Source: Paenibacillus dendritiformis (GTDB lineage Bacteria > Bacillota > Bacilli > Paenibacillales > Paenibacillaceae). From it: DNA of 33,654 bases. The position numbers and the translations under genes are program-made. How positions within the stretch are numbered: the stretch's first letter is position 1; every line of letters starts with the position of its first letter. The stretch is from positions 1-33,654 of the forward strand of contig NZ_LDIG01000143.1 of the NCBI RefSeq assembly GCF_015845845.1. The letters are read 5' to 3'. Of the stretch, positions 1-8,951 are shown piece after piece. The notes beneath the pieces were generated by a model. That model searched no databases. It saw nothing but the letters and a program-made list of their open reading frames with translations, and was not told the DNA's origin.

Positions 1-18
1 CAATGTCATTAAGATAAG
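1..18 (+). repeat. Left terminal inverted repeat of left IS
   Basis: CAATGTCATTAAGATAAG pairs with the IS right end at 1632-1649 with a single A/T difference at position 14. Confidence 0.9.
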
Positions 19-43
19 GCGCGGAAACCATAATCAAGCACAA

Positions 44-80
44 GAGCAGGTTATCAAAAAGATAGCCCGCTCTTTTTTTT
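44..80 (+). terminator. Terminator at the entry of the IS, ahead of the transposase
   Basis: Arms GAGCAGGTTATC (44-55) and GATAGCCCGCTC (61-72) pair at 10 of 12 positions across an AAAAA loop and are followed by eight T residues. It lies between the IS edge and the transposase gene, so it should stop outside transcription from entering the transposase, a known protective device in insertion sequences. Confidence 0.75.
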
Positions 81-123
81 GTTTCAAAAGAAAATCAAGA
101 CTTAACAGGTAGATGGATATGTG

Positions 124-160
124 TGGCGAAGCCCCTTGAAAAAACGAGGAGGTTACGCCA
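124..160 (+). promoter_or_regulatory. Possible hairpin hiding the transposase ribosome binding site
   Basis: TGGCG (124-128) can pair with CGCCA (156-160), which ends at the start codon. Inside, CCCCTT (132-137) can pair imperfectly with the Shine-Dalgarno AGGAGG (147-152). The fold would mask the start region. This is pairing seen by eye, with no energy calculation. Confidence 0.4.
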
Positions 161-1483
161 ATGAATGAGTACGCGAATTCGCTAAAAGAAACGCTGACAT
201 CCCTCATACGAGAAATGGCAGCCGCACCAGCACCTTATGTCAAAAACCCTGAAAAAGATTTTACCCGAAAGAAAAAGCTATCCTTTGAAACGGTGATGCA
301 ACTCCTGATCTCCATGGGGGGCAACAGCATATATAAGGAACTCCTGGAATCCCAAGGTTATAACGTAAACACCGCAACCACTTCCGCTTTTGTCCAACAG
401 AGGAATAAAATCCTGCCGTCTGCTGTGGAATTCTTGTTTCACGCATTTACGCAATCGTATACGGATATCAAGGACTACCGAGGGTATCGATTACTTGCCG
501 TTGACGGTTCGGATTTACATATCGCAACTGACTCTGCGGACACGGACACCTATTTTCAAAGTCAACCGAACACGAAAGGCTATAGCCTTCTGCATTTGAA
601 CGCTGCCTATGACTTGTGCAACAGACTGTACGTGGATGCCATTGTTCAACCACGAAGGTTGTGCAACGAGGGAAGGGCGCTGGCTGCTATGGTTGACCGT
701 TCTCCCATCAAGGGCAAAACCATTGTTATTGCCGATAGAGGTTATGAAAGTTACAACAATTTCGCGCACCTTGAACGCAAAGGGTGGAACTATGTCATAC
801 GGGTAAAGGATTTGGATTCCAATGGTATTCTTTCGGGCTTGCGTTTGCCCTCTAGCGGAGAGTTTGATAGGGACGTTCATCTGACACTCACCAAAAAACA
901 AACCAAAGAGGTCAAGGCTAATCCCGAGATGTACAAGTTCGTTCCTTCCACGTCTACATTTGATTTTTTGGATTTGCATGAGAACTTGTTTTACCCGATT
1001 ACCTTTCGGGTTGTTCGTTTCGTCCTGCCTCATGGCGCTTATGAGACCGTCATTACGAATCTTTCTGCCGCTGATTTCCCACCCGATGAAATCAAGTCTA
1101 TGTATAACAGGCGATGGGGCATTGAAACCTCTTTCAGGGCATTAAAGTACACTGTCGGTCTGACGAATTTTCACGCAAAGAGACGAGAGTCCATCACCCA
1201 AGAGATTTTCGCAAGAATGATCATGTACAATTTCGCTGAAATGATGACCTCACACGTCGTCATTTCCCAAATGGATAAACGGCACTCATACCAAGTCAAC
1301 TTCACGGTTGCCGTTCACGTTTCTAGACATTTCCTGCGCTCACGGCACGATGAACCCCCGCCCGATGTTGAAGCACTGATCCGCAAAAACATTTTGCCGA
1401 TTCGCCCCGTTCGCCCAGGGCAGCAGAATACGCGCAAAATACGCTACAAATCAGTTGTTAGCTTCGTCTATAGAGTAGCATAA
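161..1483 (+). CDS. IS4-family DDE transposase
   Basis: Transposase of 440 aa that would catalyse cut-and-paste movement of the surrounding IS. The DDE residues are readable: Asp115 in VDGSDLH, Asp192 in ADRGYES and Glu322 in YNRRWGIETSFRALK. The last motif fits the IS4 signature Y-(2)-R-(3)-E-(6)-K exactly, with Lys329. Length is normal for the family and the frame is intact. The start has AGGAGG eight bases upstream. The same protein is encoded at 32172-33494, so both copies appear functional and recently spread. A terminator and a possible start-masking hairpin lie upstream and probably keep expression low. Confidence 0.95.
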   Translation: MNEYANSLKETLTSLIREMAAAPAPYVKNPEKDFTRKKKLSFETVMQLLISMGGNSIYKELLESQGYNVNTATTSAFVQQRNKILPSAVEFLFHAFTQSYTDIKDYRGYRLLAVDGSDLHIATDSADTDTYFQSQPNTKGYSLLHLNAAYDLCNRLYVDAIVQPRRLCNEGRALAAMVDRSPIKGKTIVIADRGYESYNNFAHLERKGWNYVIRVKDLDSNGILSGLRLPSSGEFDRDVHLTLTKKQTKEVKANPEMYKFVPSTSTFDFLDLHENLFYPITFRVVRFVLPHGAYETVITNLSAADFPPDEIKSMYNRRWGIETSFRALKYTVGLTNFHAKRRESITQEIFARMIMYNFAEMMTSHVVISQMDKRHSYQVNFTVAVHVSRHFLRSRHDEPPPDVEALIRKNILPIRPVRPGQQNTRKIRYKSVVSFVYRVA

Positions 1484-1565
1484 TTCGTTTCATATGAACA
1501 TTTTTTAAGCGGATCTTCCGTCCGCTTTGTTTGCTGTACGCTTTTTCCTTGCTTGCACCAAAAAC

Positions 1566-1596
1566 AAACGGCACAGGGCTTTTTCCCATGCCGTTT
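1566..1596 (+). terminator. Hairpin after the transposase gene
   Basis: AAACGGCA (1566-1573) and TGCCGTTT (1589-1596) form perfect arms, with further GGG/CCC pairing inside. A T-rich stretch follows shortly after. It probably ends the transposase transcript inside the IS. Confidence 0.5.
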
Positions 1597-1631
1597 CGGA
1601 TTCCATTTTTATTTCCGCTCTTGTCTTTGAG

Positions 1632-1649
1632 CTTAACTTAATGACATTG
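1632..1649 (-). repeat. Right terminal inverted repeat of left IS
   Basis: Reads CAATGTCATTAAGTTAAG on the minus strand, matching the left end at 17 of 18 bases. The inner flank starts at 1650 with the GC-rich GGGCTTGCCCC. Confidence 0.9.
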
Positions 1650-1720
1650 GGGCTTGCCCCTTCCCCTTTATGAGGTTGCTCGTTTTTCGGCACGCACTTT
1701 ATGGTCTAGGAGGATTATTG

Positions 1721-2692
1721 ATGACGGAGTTTCTGATCCGCCGGATACTGCAATCCCTTTTGGTGCTGTTTCTCGTTTCCATCGTTACCTTTGGGCTTAT
1801 CCATTCGGCGCCGGGCGGCCCAACGCAAATTTTTCTGTCGCCGGGATTGTCTCAGGAAGCCGGCAAGATTCAAGCGCAGAATCTTGGGCTCGATAAGCCG
1901 ATCCATATCCAATACATCAAGTGGGTTGGCGGTTTGCTGCAGGGCGACTTGGGCCATACGTTCAAGAACAATTTGCCGGTAGGCGAGATTCTCTGGCCTA
2001 CGGTGAAAAATACGGTCATTCTGATGAGCGCGGCCTGGCTGTTTGCGATGCTGATCGCGATACCGTGGGGCATTTATAACAGCACCTCCGAATATGGGTT
2101 GTCGGATCAGACCGCTTCCCTGATTTCGTATATCGGGTTCGCGATGCCCACCTTTTGGTTCGGGATCATTTTGCAGGAGCTCTTCGCGTTGAAATTGGAT
2201 CTGCTTCCCTTATCCGATATGTATTCGATGGGGAAGGAAGGGGATCTCGGGGATCTCTTCCTGCATCTCGTGCTGCCGGTCTCGGTGCTCACGCTTGGCT
2301 TCCTTGCTTCCTATGTAAAGTATTCGCGTTCCAGCATGCTGGAAGTTCTGGAGCAAGACTTCATCCGGACGGCCCGAGCCAAGGGAATGAAGGAGAGAAG
2401 GGTGATTTTCCGCCATGCGCTGCGCAATGCGATGATACCTATTATTACGATCCTCGGCCTGGATCTGCCGATCCTTGTCGGAGGGGCCGCGATTACGGAA
2501 AGCGTATTCAATTGGCCGGGCATGGGACGATTGTTCGTCGAGATGGCCCTGGCCCGGGAATACTCGGTGTTGATGGCCATCACCTTAATTACGGCGGTCA
2601 TTGTCGTGTTGGGGAACTTGATAGCCGACATCCTGTATGCCGTCGTGGATCCGCGCGTGCAGTTGGGACGTAAAGGGGGGGCGTCAGCATGA
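1721..2692 (+). CDS. Opp/Dpp-type peptide ABC transporter permease (OppB-like)
   Basis: First integral membrane subunit of an oligopeptide/dipeptide (or nickel) ABC importer, 323 aa. It begins with a membrane helix in TEFLIRRILQSLLVLFLVS, has the usual N-terminal periplasm-facing loop with HSAPGGP, then about five more helices. The EAA loop that docks on the ATPases is visible as QDFIRTARAKGMKERRVIFR, followed by HALRNAMIPI. The ATG at 1721 is chosen because AGGAGG lies seven bases upstream; the frame is open further back into IS-adjacent sequence but without such a site. It overlaps the next gene by ATGA. The left IS ends only 71 bp upstream, so the native promoter or an upstream binding-protein gene may have been separated from it. 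The substrate cannot be told from sequence. Confidence 0.9.
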   Translation: MTEFLIRRILQSLLVLFLVSIVTFGLIHSAPGGPTQIFLSPGLSQEAGKIQAQNLGLDKPIHIQYIKWVGGLLQGDLGHTFKNNLPVGEILWPTVKNTVILMSAAWLFAMLIAIPWGIYNSTSEYGLSDQTASLISYIGFAMPTFWFGIILQELFALKLDLLPLSDMYSMGKEGDLGDLFLHLVLPVSVLTLGFLASYVKYSRSSMLEVLEQDFIRTARAKGMKERRVIFRHALRNAMIPIITILGLDLPILVGGAAITESVFNWPGMGRLFVEMALAREYSVLMAITLITAVIVVLGNLIADILYAVVDPRVQLGRKGGASA

Positions 2693-3684
2693 GTACGACC
2701 AATCTGCAGGGGCTTCAGCCGGAGCAAGGGCCCGATGCCGAACTCAAACCACATCTGCCGGCACCGGATGCGAACGATAAGCCGGCCGGCTTGTGGAGGA
2801 TAGCCTGGAAGAAGTTCATGAGCAATCCGTTTGCGGTAGGCGGTTTAGTTGTTCTCTGTTTTTTTATCGTTATCGCGCTCTTCGCCCGCCTCATCGCTCC
2901 ATACGATCCGGCCGCGATCGATTTACTGAATGCGAACTTGCCGGCGGGAAGCCCCGGCCATCTGTTCGGAACCGACGAATTGGGACGAGATATTCTGTCC
3001 CGGCTCGTATACAGCAGTCGAGTATCGATGTTAGTCGGCTTCTTGGTCGCTTTGATCTCGGTCGTTATCGGAAGCACGATCGGCGCGATCTCCGGCTATT
3101 TCGGCGGCTGGGTCGACACGTTCTTCATGCGCCTGGTCGATGTGATGAATTCCGTGCCGACCTTGTTTTTGAATATCTTGGTTCTGTCCATATTCGGCTC
3201 CAAGTTCAGCTATATGATTATCATCCTTGGGGCTACCAGTTGGATGAGCTTGGCCCGTCTTGTCAGGGGGAACTTCCTCCAATTGCGAGAGATGCAGTAT
3301 GTGGAAGCCGCGAAGGCGATTGGCGTATCCAGTTGGGGCATTATCGGCCGGCATTTGCTGCGGAATTCAACGGCTCCGATTATCGTTAACGCGACCTTGA
3401 TGGTAGGCGGCGCCATCCTGTCCGAATCGGCGCTGTCCTATCTCGGATTGGGCGTTCAGGCTCCGGCTACAAGCTGGGGACTGATGCTCAGCAACGCTCA
3501 GCAGTTCATGCTGGTCGATCCGCTGCAAGCGCTGTACCCGGGGCTGTGCATCTTTATTGTCGTGTTGGCGGTGAACTTTATCGGAGACGGTATCCGGGAT
3601 GCGTTCGACCCGCGCAAGAAAGTGAAAATTCCACGGAGGAGGCTGCGAAAATGGCAGGAAAGCTTCTTGAAGTCCAAAATCTGA
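2689..3684 (+). CDS. Opp/Dpp-type peptide ABC transporter permease (OppC-like)
   Basis: Second membrane subunit, 331 aa, pairing with the upstream permease. A soluble N-terminal tail of about 35 residues is followed by the family's typical WRIAWKKFMSNPFAVGGLVVL first helix, the LFGTDELGRDILSRL motif shared by OppC/DppC proteins, and later helices. The EAA loop reads YVEAAKAIGVSSWGIIGRH. The start ATG overlaps the previous stop (ATGA), indicating translational coupling. The gene overlaps the next one by 34 bases. Length and motifs are normal. Peptide, nickel or opine transport all use this architecture. Confidence 0.9.
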   Translation: MSTTNLQGLQPEQGPDAELKPHLPAPDANDKPAGLWRIAWKKFMSNPFAVGGLVVLCFFIVIALFARLIAPYDPAAIDLLNANLPAGSPGHLFGTDELGRDILSRLVYSSRVSMLVGFLVALISVVIGSTIGAISGYFGGWVDTFFMRLVDVMNSVPTLFLNILVLSIFGSKFSYMIIILGATSWMSLARLVRGNFLQLREMQYVEAAKAIGVSSWGIIGRHLLRNSTAPIIVNATLMVGGAILSESALSYLGLGVQAPATSWGLMLSNAQQFMLVDPLQALYPGLCIFIVVLAVNFIGDGIRDAFDPRKKVKIPRRRLRKWQESFLKSKI

Positions 3685-4673
3685 CGGCGGGCTTTGTGAC
3701 GGAGCAAGGCATCGCCAAAGCGACCGATCGGATTTCACTTAGCGTGGAGAAAGGCAAGACTCTCTGCATTGTGGGCGAATCCGGCAGCGGCAAGAGCGTG
3801 GCGTCTCTGTCCGTCATGCGGCTGATTGATTATGCGGGGGGCGCGATCTTCGAAGGCAGCATCCGGTTTAACGGCGAGGACCTGGCATCTGCCGCGCAGA
3901 AAGAAATGATTCAAATCCGCGGCGAACGGATCGCGATGATTTTTCAGGATCCGATGTCGGCGCTCAATCCCGTGTTCACGATCGGGGATCAGATCGCCGA
4001 GAGCTTGCAGCTCCATCAGCGGCTAAGCCGAGCCGAGGCCTGGAAGCAAGCGGTCGATATGCTTCGCATGGTCGGCATCCCCGATCCCGAGATCCGGGCC
4101 AAGCAATATCCGCATGAGATGTCAGGGGGCATGCGGCAGCGCGTCGTCATCGCCATGGCTCTCGTGTGCAAGCCCGAACTGCTTATTGCCGATGAGCCGA
4201 CAACTGCGCTGGACGTTACCGTTCAGGCCCAGATCCTTGATCTGCTGCGGCGGCTGCAGGGCGAGCTGGGGATGGCGATCGTGCTCATTACGCATGATAT
4301 GGGCGTCGCTGCGGAAATGGCGGATCGGGTCGCTGTCATGTATGCCGGCAAGATCGTCGAGGAGGGCAGCGTAGAGGAAATCTTCGATCACCCTTCCCAT
4401 CCGTATACGATTGGGCTGTTGCGGTCGATTCCGGGCTTGGAGGGCGAGAGAGGCGGGTCGTTATATACGATTCCGGGAACGATTCCGAGCATTCATCATC
4501 TGCCTGCGGGCTGCCGCTTCCACCCGAGGTGCGGGAAGGCGGAGGAGAAGTGCCGGCATAGCGAGCCTTCCCTAAGCGAAGTTCGGCCAGAGCATCAAGT
4601 GGCTTGCTGGATATGTGAATCCGGAAGCGCGGCAGGCACAGATGGCGGAAAGTCTGAGGTGAACCGCGCATGA
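3651..4673 (+). CDS. Opp/Dpp-type ABC transporter ATP-binding protein (OppD-like)
   Basis: Cytoplasmic ATPase of 340 aa that powers the two permeases. Walker A is GESGSGKSV, the ABC signature is MSGGMRQRV, Walker B is [13 protein letters not shown] and the switch His lies in ITHDMGV. The C-terminal oligopeptide-transporter extension has the cysteine-rich segment [14 protein letters not shown]; in some family members such cysteines hold an iron-sulfur cluster, but that is not shown here. The ATG at 3651 is preceded by GGAGGAGG and gives the standard N-terminus [11 protein letters not shown]; the open frame extends further upstream inside oppC and is not used. It overlaps the neighbours on both sides, so B-C-D-F form one transcript. 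Confidence 0.92.
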   Translation: MAGKLLEVQNLTAGFVTEQGIAKATDRISLSVEKGKTLCIVGESGSGKSVASLSVMRLIDYAGGAIFEGSIRFNGEDLASAAQKEMIQIRGERIAMIFQDPMSALNPVFTIGDQIAESLQLHQRLSRAEAWKQAVDMLRMVGIPDPEIRAKQYPHEMSGGMRQRVVIAMALVCKPELLIADEPTTALDVTVQAQILDLLRRLQGELGMAIVLITHDMGVAAEMADRVAVMYAGKIVEEGSVEEIFDHPSHPYTIGLLRSIPGLEGERGGSLYTIPGTIPSIHHLPAGCRFHPRCGKAEEKCRHSEPSLSEVRPEHQVACWICESGSAAGTDGGKSEVNRA

Positions 4674-5668
4674 CAAGAGAACCGCTTATCGAGATTCGCC
4701 GCCTGAAGAAGTATTTCCCGATCAAGACCGGACTTTTCAATCGCGTCGTCGGCCATGTGAAGGCGGTAGACGATGTTACGTTCCACATTTATAAGGGGGA
4801 AACGTTCGGACTCGTTGGCGAATCGGGCTGCGGCAAATCGACCTTGGGCCGCGCGATTCTCCAACTGCAAAAGCCGAGCGGCGGCGAGGTATATTTTGAC
4901 GGAAAGCCGGTGCAGCAGATGACATCGCAGCAGCTCCGGCGGATACGGCAGGAGATGCAGATCATCTTTCAAGATCCGTTCGGCTCCTTGAATCCCCGCT
5001 TTCCTATCCGGGATATTATTGGAGAGCCGCTGCGCGTTCATCAGAAGGCATCCGCCAAGGAGATCGACAAGCGTGTCGTGGAATTGATGGAACTGGTCGG
5101 CCTCGATGCCTCCAGACGCAACCGGTATCCGCATGAATTCTCCGGCGGACAGCGCCAGCGGATCGGCATCGCCAGAGCGATCGCGCTCCATCCGCGCTTC
5201 ATCGTGGCGGATGAAGCCGTCTCGGCGCTGGATGTATCGGTTCAGTCGCAGGTGCTGAACTTGTTAATGAAGCTGCAGAAGGAGCTGGGCCTGACGTTTC
5301 TCTTTATCGCGCATGGCCTGAATGTCGTGCGGCACATCTCGGATCGCATCGGGGTCATGTATCTGGGCAAGCTGGTCGAGGTGGCCCGCACGGAGGAGCT
5401 GTTCGCCAATCCGCTGCACCCGTATACGGCAGCGCTTCTCTCCGCCATCCCCAGACCGACGCCGCGCCGGAAGGCAGAGCGAATCGTGCTGCAGGGGGAT
5501 GTGCCTTCGCCGGCCAATCCGCCATCCGGCTGCCGCTTCCACCCGCGCTGCCCTTACGCGCAGCCCAAGTGCCGGGACATCCCGCCTGAGCTTCGGGAGG
5601 TTATGCCGGGCCGGCAAGTGGCCTGTCATTTCCCGCTGGATTATGCCCAGTCGGCTGCGATGGTCTAG
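4670..5668 (+). CDS. Opp/Dpp-type ABC transporter ATP-binding protein (OppF-like)
   Basis: Second ATPase of the importer, 332 aa, start overlapping the previous stop by ATGA. Walker A is [10 protein letters not shown], the signature [14 protein letters not shown], Walker [15 protein letters not shown], with the OppF-type start ending [12 protein letters not shown]. The H-loop reads IAHGLNVV where most relatives have IAHDLSVV; the essential His is kept. The C-terminal extension has the [14 protein letters not shown] cysteine cluster. It ends the operon; a long stem-loop follows. No substrate-binding protein is encoded in the window, so the substrate remains unknown. Confidence 0.92.
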   Translation: MTREPLIEIRRLKKYFPIKTGLFNRVVGHVKAVDDVTFHIYKGETFGLVGESGCGKSTLGRAILQLQKPSGGEVYFDGKPVQQMTSQQLRRIRQEMQIIFQDPFGSLNPRFPIRDIIGEPLRVHQKASAKEIDKRVVELMELVGLDASRRNRYPHEFSGGQRQRIGIARAIALHPRFIVADEAVSALDVSVQSQVLNLLMKLQKELGLTFLFIAHGLNVVRHISDRIGVMYLGKLVEVARTEELFANPLHPYTAALLSAIPRPTPRRKAERIVLQGDVPSPANPPSGCRFHPRCPYAQPKCRDIPPELREVMPGRQVACHFPLDYAQSAAMV

Positions 5669-5710
5669 GGGAGTTCGGACGATAATCAAGGCCGATGCGG
5701 GTTAGCTAGC

Positions 5711-5766
5711 AATGCTTCTTTTTGCCGCAAGCGAATCTCTATTTCCTTGCGGCGGAAAGAGGCATT
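5711..5766. terminator. Long stem-loop between convergent genes
   Basis: Two 21-base arms (5711-5731 and 5746-5766) pair at about 18 positions around a 14-base loop, with core GCCGCAAG/CTTGCGGC. It sits between the end of the peptide-transporter operon and the 3' end of the CPBP gene, so it probably terminates both. A clean T run directly after the stem is lacking on both strands, which makes efficiency uncertain. Confidence 0.55.
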
Positions 5767-6604
5767 ATTTCTTTTGCGCCCCAGGCAGCGCCCTCCATAT
5801 GAACAGGGCGGCGAGGAACCAGATCAGCAGCGTGACGGCGCCGGATTCTCCGGCAATATAGGTCCAGCCGCTCTGCTTGTGATAGAACAGGACCTCGAGC
5901 CAGTAGCGGCTGTGGTTGATGACCGTGTGAATCAGGACGGCGGGCCATATACTGCCGCTTGCGAAGCGAACCCATCCCATGACGATCGACAGCGGAAAAA
6001 TCATGGCCGTGAACAGCGCGATCGTGATGAGCGGCATGCCGTCGTCGTTATACCCGTTCAAGTAGAACGGATAATGGAATACGGCCCAGACGGCGGCCGT
6101 GATCAGAATCGCTTTTCTCACGCCCAGCGCTTCGGTCAGCTTCGGCTGCAAATAGCCTCGCCAGCCGATCTCCTCGCCGAAGGCGAACAGCAGCGTCATC
6201 AATATAAACAGATTCGGCTTGAACAGGTTCAGGGTCACGAGCCGAATATAGGCGGCTGCCGTCATTCCGCCCCCCAGCTCCTGCGCCGACGGCAAAGCAA
6301 CATAGCCGAGCGCCCAGGCCGCGGCGAAGCCCGCGGCCACAGGCAGTCCGGTCAGCAGGACGACGATGTACCAGCGCGGCTTCCCGAACCGCGTTATGCC
6401 CGTTCCCCGCAGCGTGTCCTTCCGCCCGGGCCGGAGCAGAAGCAGGAGCAGCACGGCAATCAGCGGCGTCGCTTGGCTGATGCCGATCAGCTCCATCGTG
6501 CCGCTCAGATTGGCGGCAAGTGTCAGGCCGAGCACGAGAGCGATGTATAGTCCGGTTTCTGTTTTCCATGATGAACGACCCGTTGATGTTGATCTTTCGC
6601 TCAA
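5765..6604 (-). CDS. CPBP-family intramembrane metalloprotease-like protein
   Basis: Integral membrane protein of 279 aa of the CPBP (CAAX protease and bacteriocin-processing) family. The three conserved motifs are present: EEIGWRGYL with the catalytic-type Glu pair, then FHYPFYLNG, then IHTVINHSRYW. Six to eight hydrophobic segments are visible. Bacterial members are linked to processing or self-immunity for peptides, but most have no known substrate. The start is TTG at 6604, chosen because GGGAAGG lies six bases upstream; no better ATG precedes the first membrane segment. It is divergent from the two-component system at 6746, sharing a 141-bp control region, so co-regulation is plausible though not shown. 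Confidence 0.85.
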   Translation of the reverse strand: MSERSTSTGRSSWKTETGLYIALVLGLTLAANLSGTMELIGISQATPLIAVLLLLLLRPGRKDTLRGTGITRFGKPRWYIVVLLTGLPVAAGFAAAWALGYVALPSAQELGGGMTAAAYIRLVTLNLFKPNLFILMTLLFAFGEEIGWRGYLQPKLTEALGVRKAILITAAVWAVFHYPFYLNGYNDDGMPLITIALFTAMIFPLSIVMGWVRFASGSIWPAVLIHTVINHSRYWLEVLFYHKQSGWTYIAGESGAVTLLIWFLAALFIWRALPGAQKK

Positions 6605-6679
6605 AATTATCCTTCCCTTCCTGGCTAGTCGCGCTCAGTATACACCGCAATTCTCAAGATTTTATAAAGAAGCGCGGAT

Positions 6680-6709
6680 TTGCCCGATGGAAGAAGGTTG
6701 GATTACACT
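6680..6709 (+). promoter_or_regulatory. Possible promoter of the two-component system
   Basis: TTGCCC (6680-6685) and TACACT (6704-6709) with an 18-bp spacer sit ahead of the response regulator gene. Both hexamers match the sigma-A consensus at only four of six positions, so this is tentative. Confidence 0.3.
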
Positions 6710-6745
6710 GAATAGCGGAGATCATAGGGAGGAGGAGATGGAAGG

Positions 6746-7447
6746 ATGTCGATGTCGAGTGCAACCATTTTGCTCGTCGATGACGAAGAGGAAATGACCG
6801 TGTTCGTGCAGGATGCGCTGGAGGATGCGGGCTATACGGTGATGACGGCATACAGCGCGAAGCAGGCGGAGGGCCTCATTCGCAGGCAGACGCCGGACTT
6901 GATTGTCCTGGATGTCATGATGCCCGGAACGGACGGGTTTCAATTTTGCAAGCAGGTGCGGGATGCGGTATCGTGTCCGATCGTCTTCGTCAGCGCCAGG
7001 GTGAGCGAGGCGGATCGGATCTACGGCTTGGCGGCGGGAGGCGATGATTATCTCGTGAAGCCGTTCAGCTTGCGGGAGCTGATGGCGCGCATTGAAGCGC
7101 ATCTTCGCCGGGAACGCCGCAGTTCGCGACGCAAGGAGCGCGGATTGCTGACGTACGGCCCTTTTACCGTCAATATCGGGGGGCATGAGCTGAACTGTCA
7201 TGGGAAGGCGCTGGCGCTCACGAGCCGAGAGTTCGCTATCGTGAAACTGCTTGCGATGCATCCGGGCCAAGTTTTCGCGCGAGAACATATTTATGAGCAG
7301 GTATGGGGACTGGATGCGGTCGGCGACGATGCGACGGTGACCGAGCATGTGAAAAATATCCGCGCCAAAATGGCGGCGGCCGCACCCGGCCCCCGCTGGA
7401 TCGAAACGGTATGGGGCATCGGGTACAAGTGGAAGGACAGCCAATGA
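6746..7447 (+). CDS. OmpR/PhoB-family response regulator
   Basis: DNA-binding regulator of 233 aa. The receiver domain (about 1-120) has acidic residues in VDDEEE, phospho-acceptor Asp56 in LIVLDVMMPG, and Lys105 in DDYLVKPFS. The C-terminal winged helix (about 135-230) contains LTSREFAIVKLLAMHPGQVF and ends with WIETVWGIGYKW, the standard OmpR/PhoB ending. The start is preceded by GGGAGGAGGA. The stop overlaps the kinase start by ATGA, so the two are made as a pair. The target genes are unknown; the divergent CPBP gene is the nearest candidate. Confidence 0.93.
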   Translation: MSMSSATILLVDDEEEMTVFVQDALEDAGYTVMTAYSAKQAEGLIRRQTPDLIVLDVMMPGTDGFQFCKQVRDAVSCPIVFVSARVSEADRIYGLAAGGDDYLVKPFSLRELMARIEAHLRRERRSSRRKERGLLTYGPFTVNIGGHELNCHGKALALTSREFAIVKLLAMHPGQVFAREHIYEQVWGLDAVGDDATVTEHVKNIRAKMAAAAPGPRWIETVWGIGYKWKDSQ

Positions 7448-8886
7448 AAATCTATCCGTTCAAGCGCCAGTTTATCGTTTATTTTTGTTGGGTGATCGGG
7501 TTCAGCCTGCTTGCAACCGCGCTTGTGTGGGGCGGGTTCCTGTGGATGCTGAATCAGGGGAAGCTGGACTGGCTCCGGCCCGCCAATCATTATGAGAAAA
7601 AGATCCCGCCGATTCGAAGGATGGCGGAAGCGGAAGGGGAGCGTCTGCTGCAAAAGCGGGGCGAGGCGGCAATCGATCCGCTTGTCGATGACAACGGCAT
7701 GTCCTATGCCGTCGTTGACCGCCATGGCCGTTACCTCTATGGCACGCTGGCCGATCCGCAGATTGACGGGCGCACGGAACTGATTCGGCTTCTTAATTCG
7801 ACCAGCACGCTCAAGCTCGGGCAGGTGCGTACGGTGATGCCCATTACCGATAAGGCGGGGGCTGTCGAAGGCGCCGTCATTCTGACGTATATCCTGAAGG
7901 CGGGCGTCTCTCCGCATGCGAAAAATTCATTTGCGGCCGTTATTATTCTTATGGTGCTGGTTATGCCCTTTATTATCGTGATTCTGTTCACCTGGCTGTT
8001 CGGGAGAAGATTCGGGCGCAAGCTGAACCAGCCGATACAAGCGCTGATTGAGGGGACGAGGAGGGTGCAGAAGCGCGATCTGGACTTCAGCTTCTCGTAT
8101 GAAGGCACCTCCGAGATCGCGCTGCTCATGAAGGCCTTTGACGAGATGCGCCGGGAGCTGTCCTTGTCCCTGCAGCGCGAATGGAGGCTCGAGCAGGAGC
8201 GCCGGGACATGGTGGCGGCGCTGGCGCATGATCTGCGCACGCCGCTCGCGATCGTGCAGGGGCATGCCGAAGGATTGCTGGCAGGCGGGATGAACAACCC
8301 GGAGCGGTTGGAGCGCTACTTGCGGACCATCGATAAAAATACGAAGCGCGCGGCCCGTCTCGTGCAAGACATGAACAGGGCAGCGGATATGGAAGTGCCT
8401 CGGTTCCGGTTCAATCTCCACGAGGTGAATGTGCGCGTATTCGTTGAGGAGAAGGCTGCCGACATCGAGCGGCTATGCGAGGAACGGAACATTGAATTTC
8501 GCTGCGATCTGACCGGGGACGAAGCCGATCATCAGCGCGCGATGCTCGATGCGGATAAACTATCGGAGCTGCTGGACAATGTGGTATCCAACAGCTTGCG
8601 CTATACGCCGCCGGGCGGGACGATCGCCTGGACGACGGATTGCACGCAAGACCATGTTACAATGACCGTAATGGATACCGGCCCCGGATTCCCGCCCCAT
8701 CTGATGAAGGCGGTGTTCGACAAGTTCGTGCAGGGGGATCCGTCCCGCTCGCGCAATAAAGGCCACGCCGGACTCGGCCTGTACATGGCGAAGCTGATCG
8801 CGGAGAAGCACGGTGGCCATATCTATGCTTCCAATCGGCCTGAGGGAGGCGCTTGCGTGACGGTAACGCTGCCTCGGTCGGGATAG
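7444..8886 (+). CDS. Sensor histidine kinase with HAMP domain
   Basis: Membrane-bound kinase of 480 aa, partner of the upstream regulator. One membrane helix lies near residues 10-33, an extracytoplasmic sensor of about 125 residues follows, then a second helix (about 160-185), HAMP, and a HisKA domain with His262 in LAHDLRTPLAIVQGH. The ATP-binding domain has an N box (LLDNVVSNSLRYTPPGG), a G1 box (DTGPGFP) and a G2 box (GHAGLGLYMAK). All catalytic motifs are intact. The sensor portion resembles no ligand-binding module I can name, so the signal is unknown. The start ATG overlaps the regulator stop. Confidence 0.93.
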   Translation: MKIYPFKRQFIVYFCWVIGFSLLATALVWGGFLWMLNQGKLDWLRPANHYEKKIPPIRRMAEAEGERLLQKRGEAAIDPLVDDNGMSYAVVDRHGRYLYGTLADPQIDGRTELIRLLNSTSTLKLGQVRTVMPITDKAGAVEGAVILTYILKAGVSPHAKNSFAAVIILMVLVMPFIIVILFTWLFGRRFGRKLNQPIQALIEGTRRVQKRDLDFSFSYEGTSEIALLMKAFDEMRRELSLSLQREWRLEQERRDMVAALAHDLRTPLAIVQGHAEGLLAGGMNNPERLERYLRTIDKNTKRAARLVQDMNRAADMEVPRFRFNLHEVNVRVFVEEKAADIERLCEERNIEFRCDLTGDEADHQRAMLDADKLSELLDNVVSNSLRYTPPGGTIAWTTDCTQDHVTMTVMDTGPGFPPHLMKAVFDKFVQGDPSRSRNKGHAGLGLYMAKLIAEKHGGHIYASNRPEGGACVTVTLPRSG

Positions 8887-8951
8887 GAAGGTGCGTGCAT
8901 TATGCCCGAGAACAGGGTAAGCGGCAATTTTTTCGGAAAGGATGAGGGCGT

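Larger units (their letters stand above)
1..1649 (+). mobile_element. IS4-family insertion sequence, left copy
   Basis: Complete element with one transposase gene. It starts with CAATGTCATTAAGATAAG and ends with the reverse complement of CAATGTCATTAAGTTAAG, giving 18-bp terminal inverted repeats with one mismatch. A second copy of the same length lies inverted at 32006-33654, with an identical transposase translation and no nucleotide difference noticed where I compared them. The outer flank is outside the window, so target duplication cannot be checked. The family is assigned from the transposase motifs; I do not recognise the exact IS name. Confidence 0.93.

Noticed and set aside
5747..6550. 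Plus-strand open frame of 267 codons over the CPBP gene
   Set aside because: Gln/Arg-rich shadow; the minus strand has intact CPBP motifs and membrane segments.
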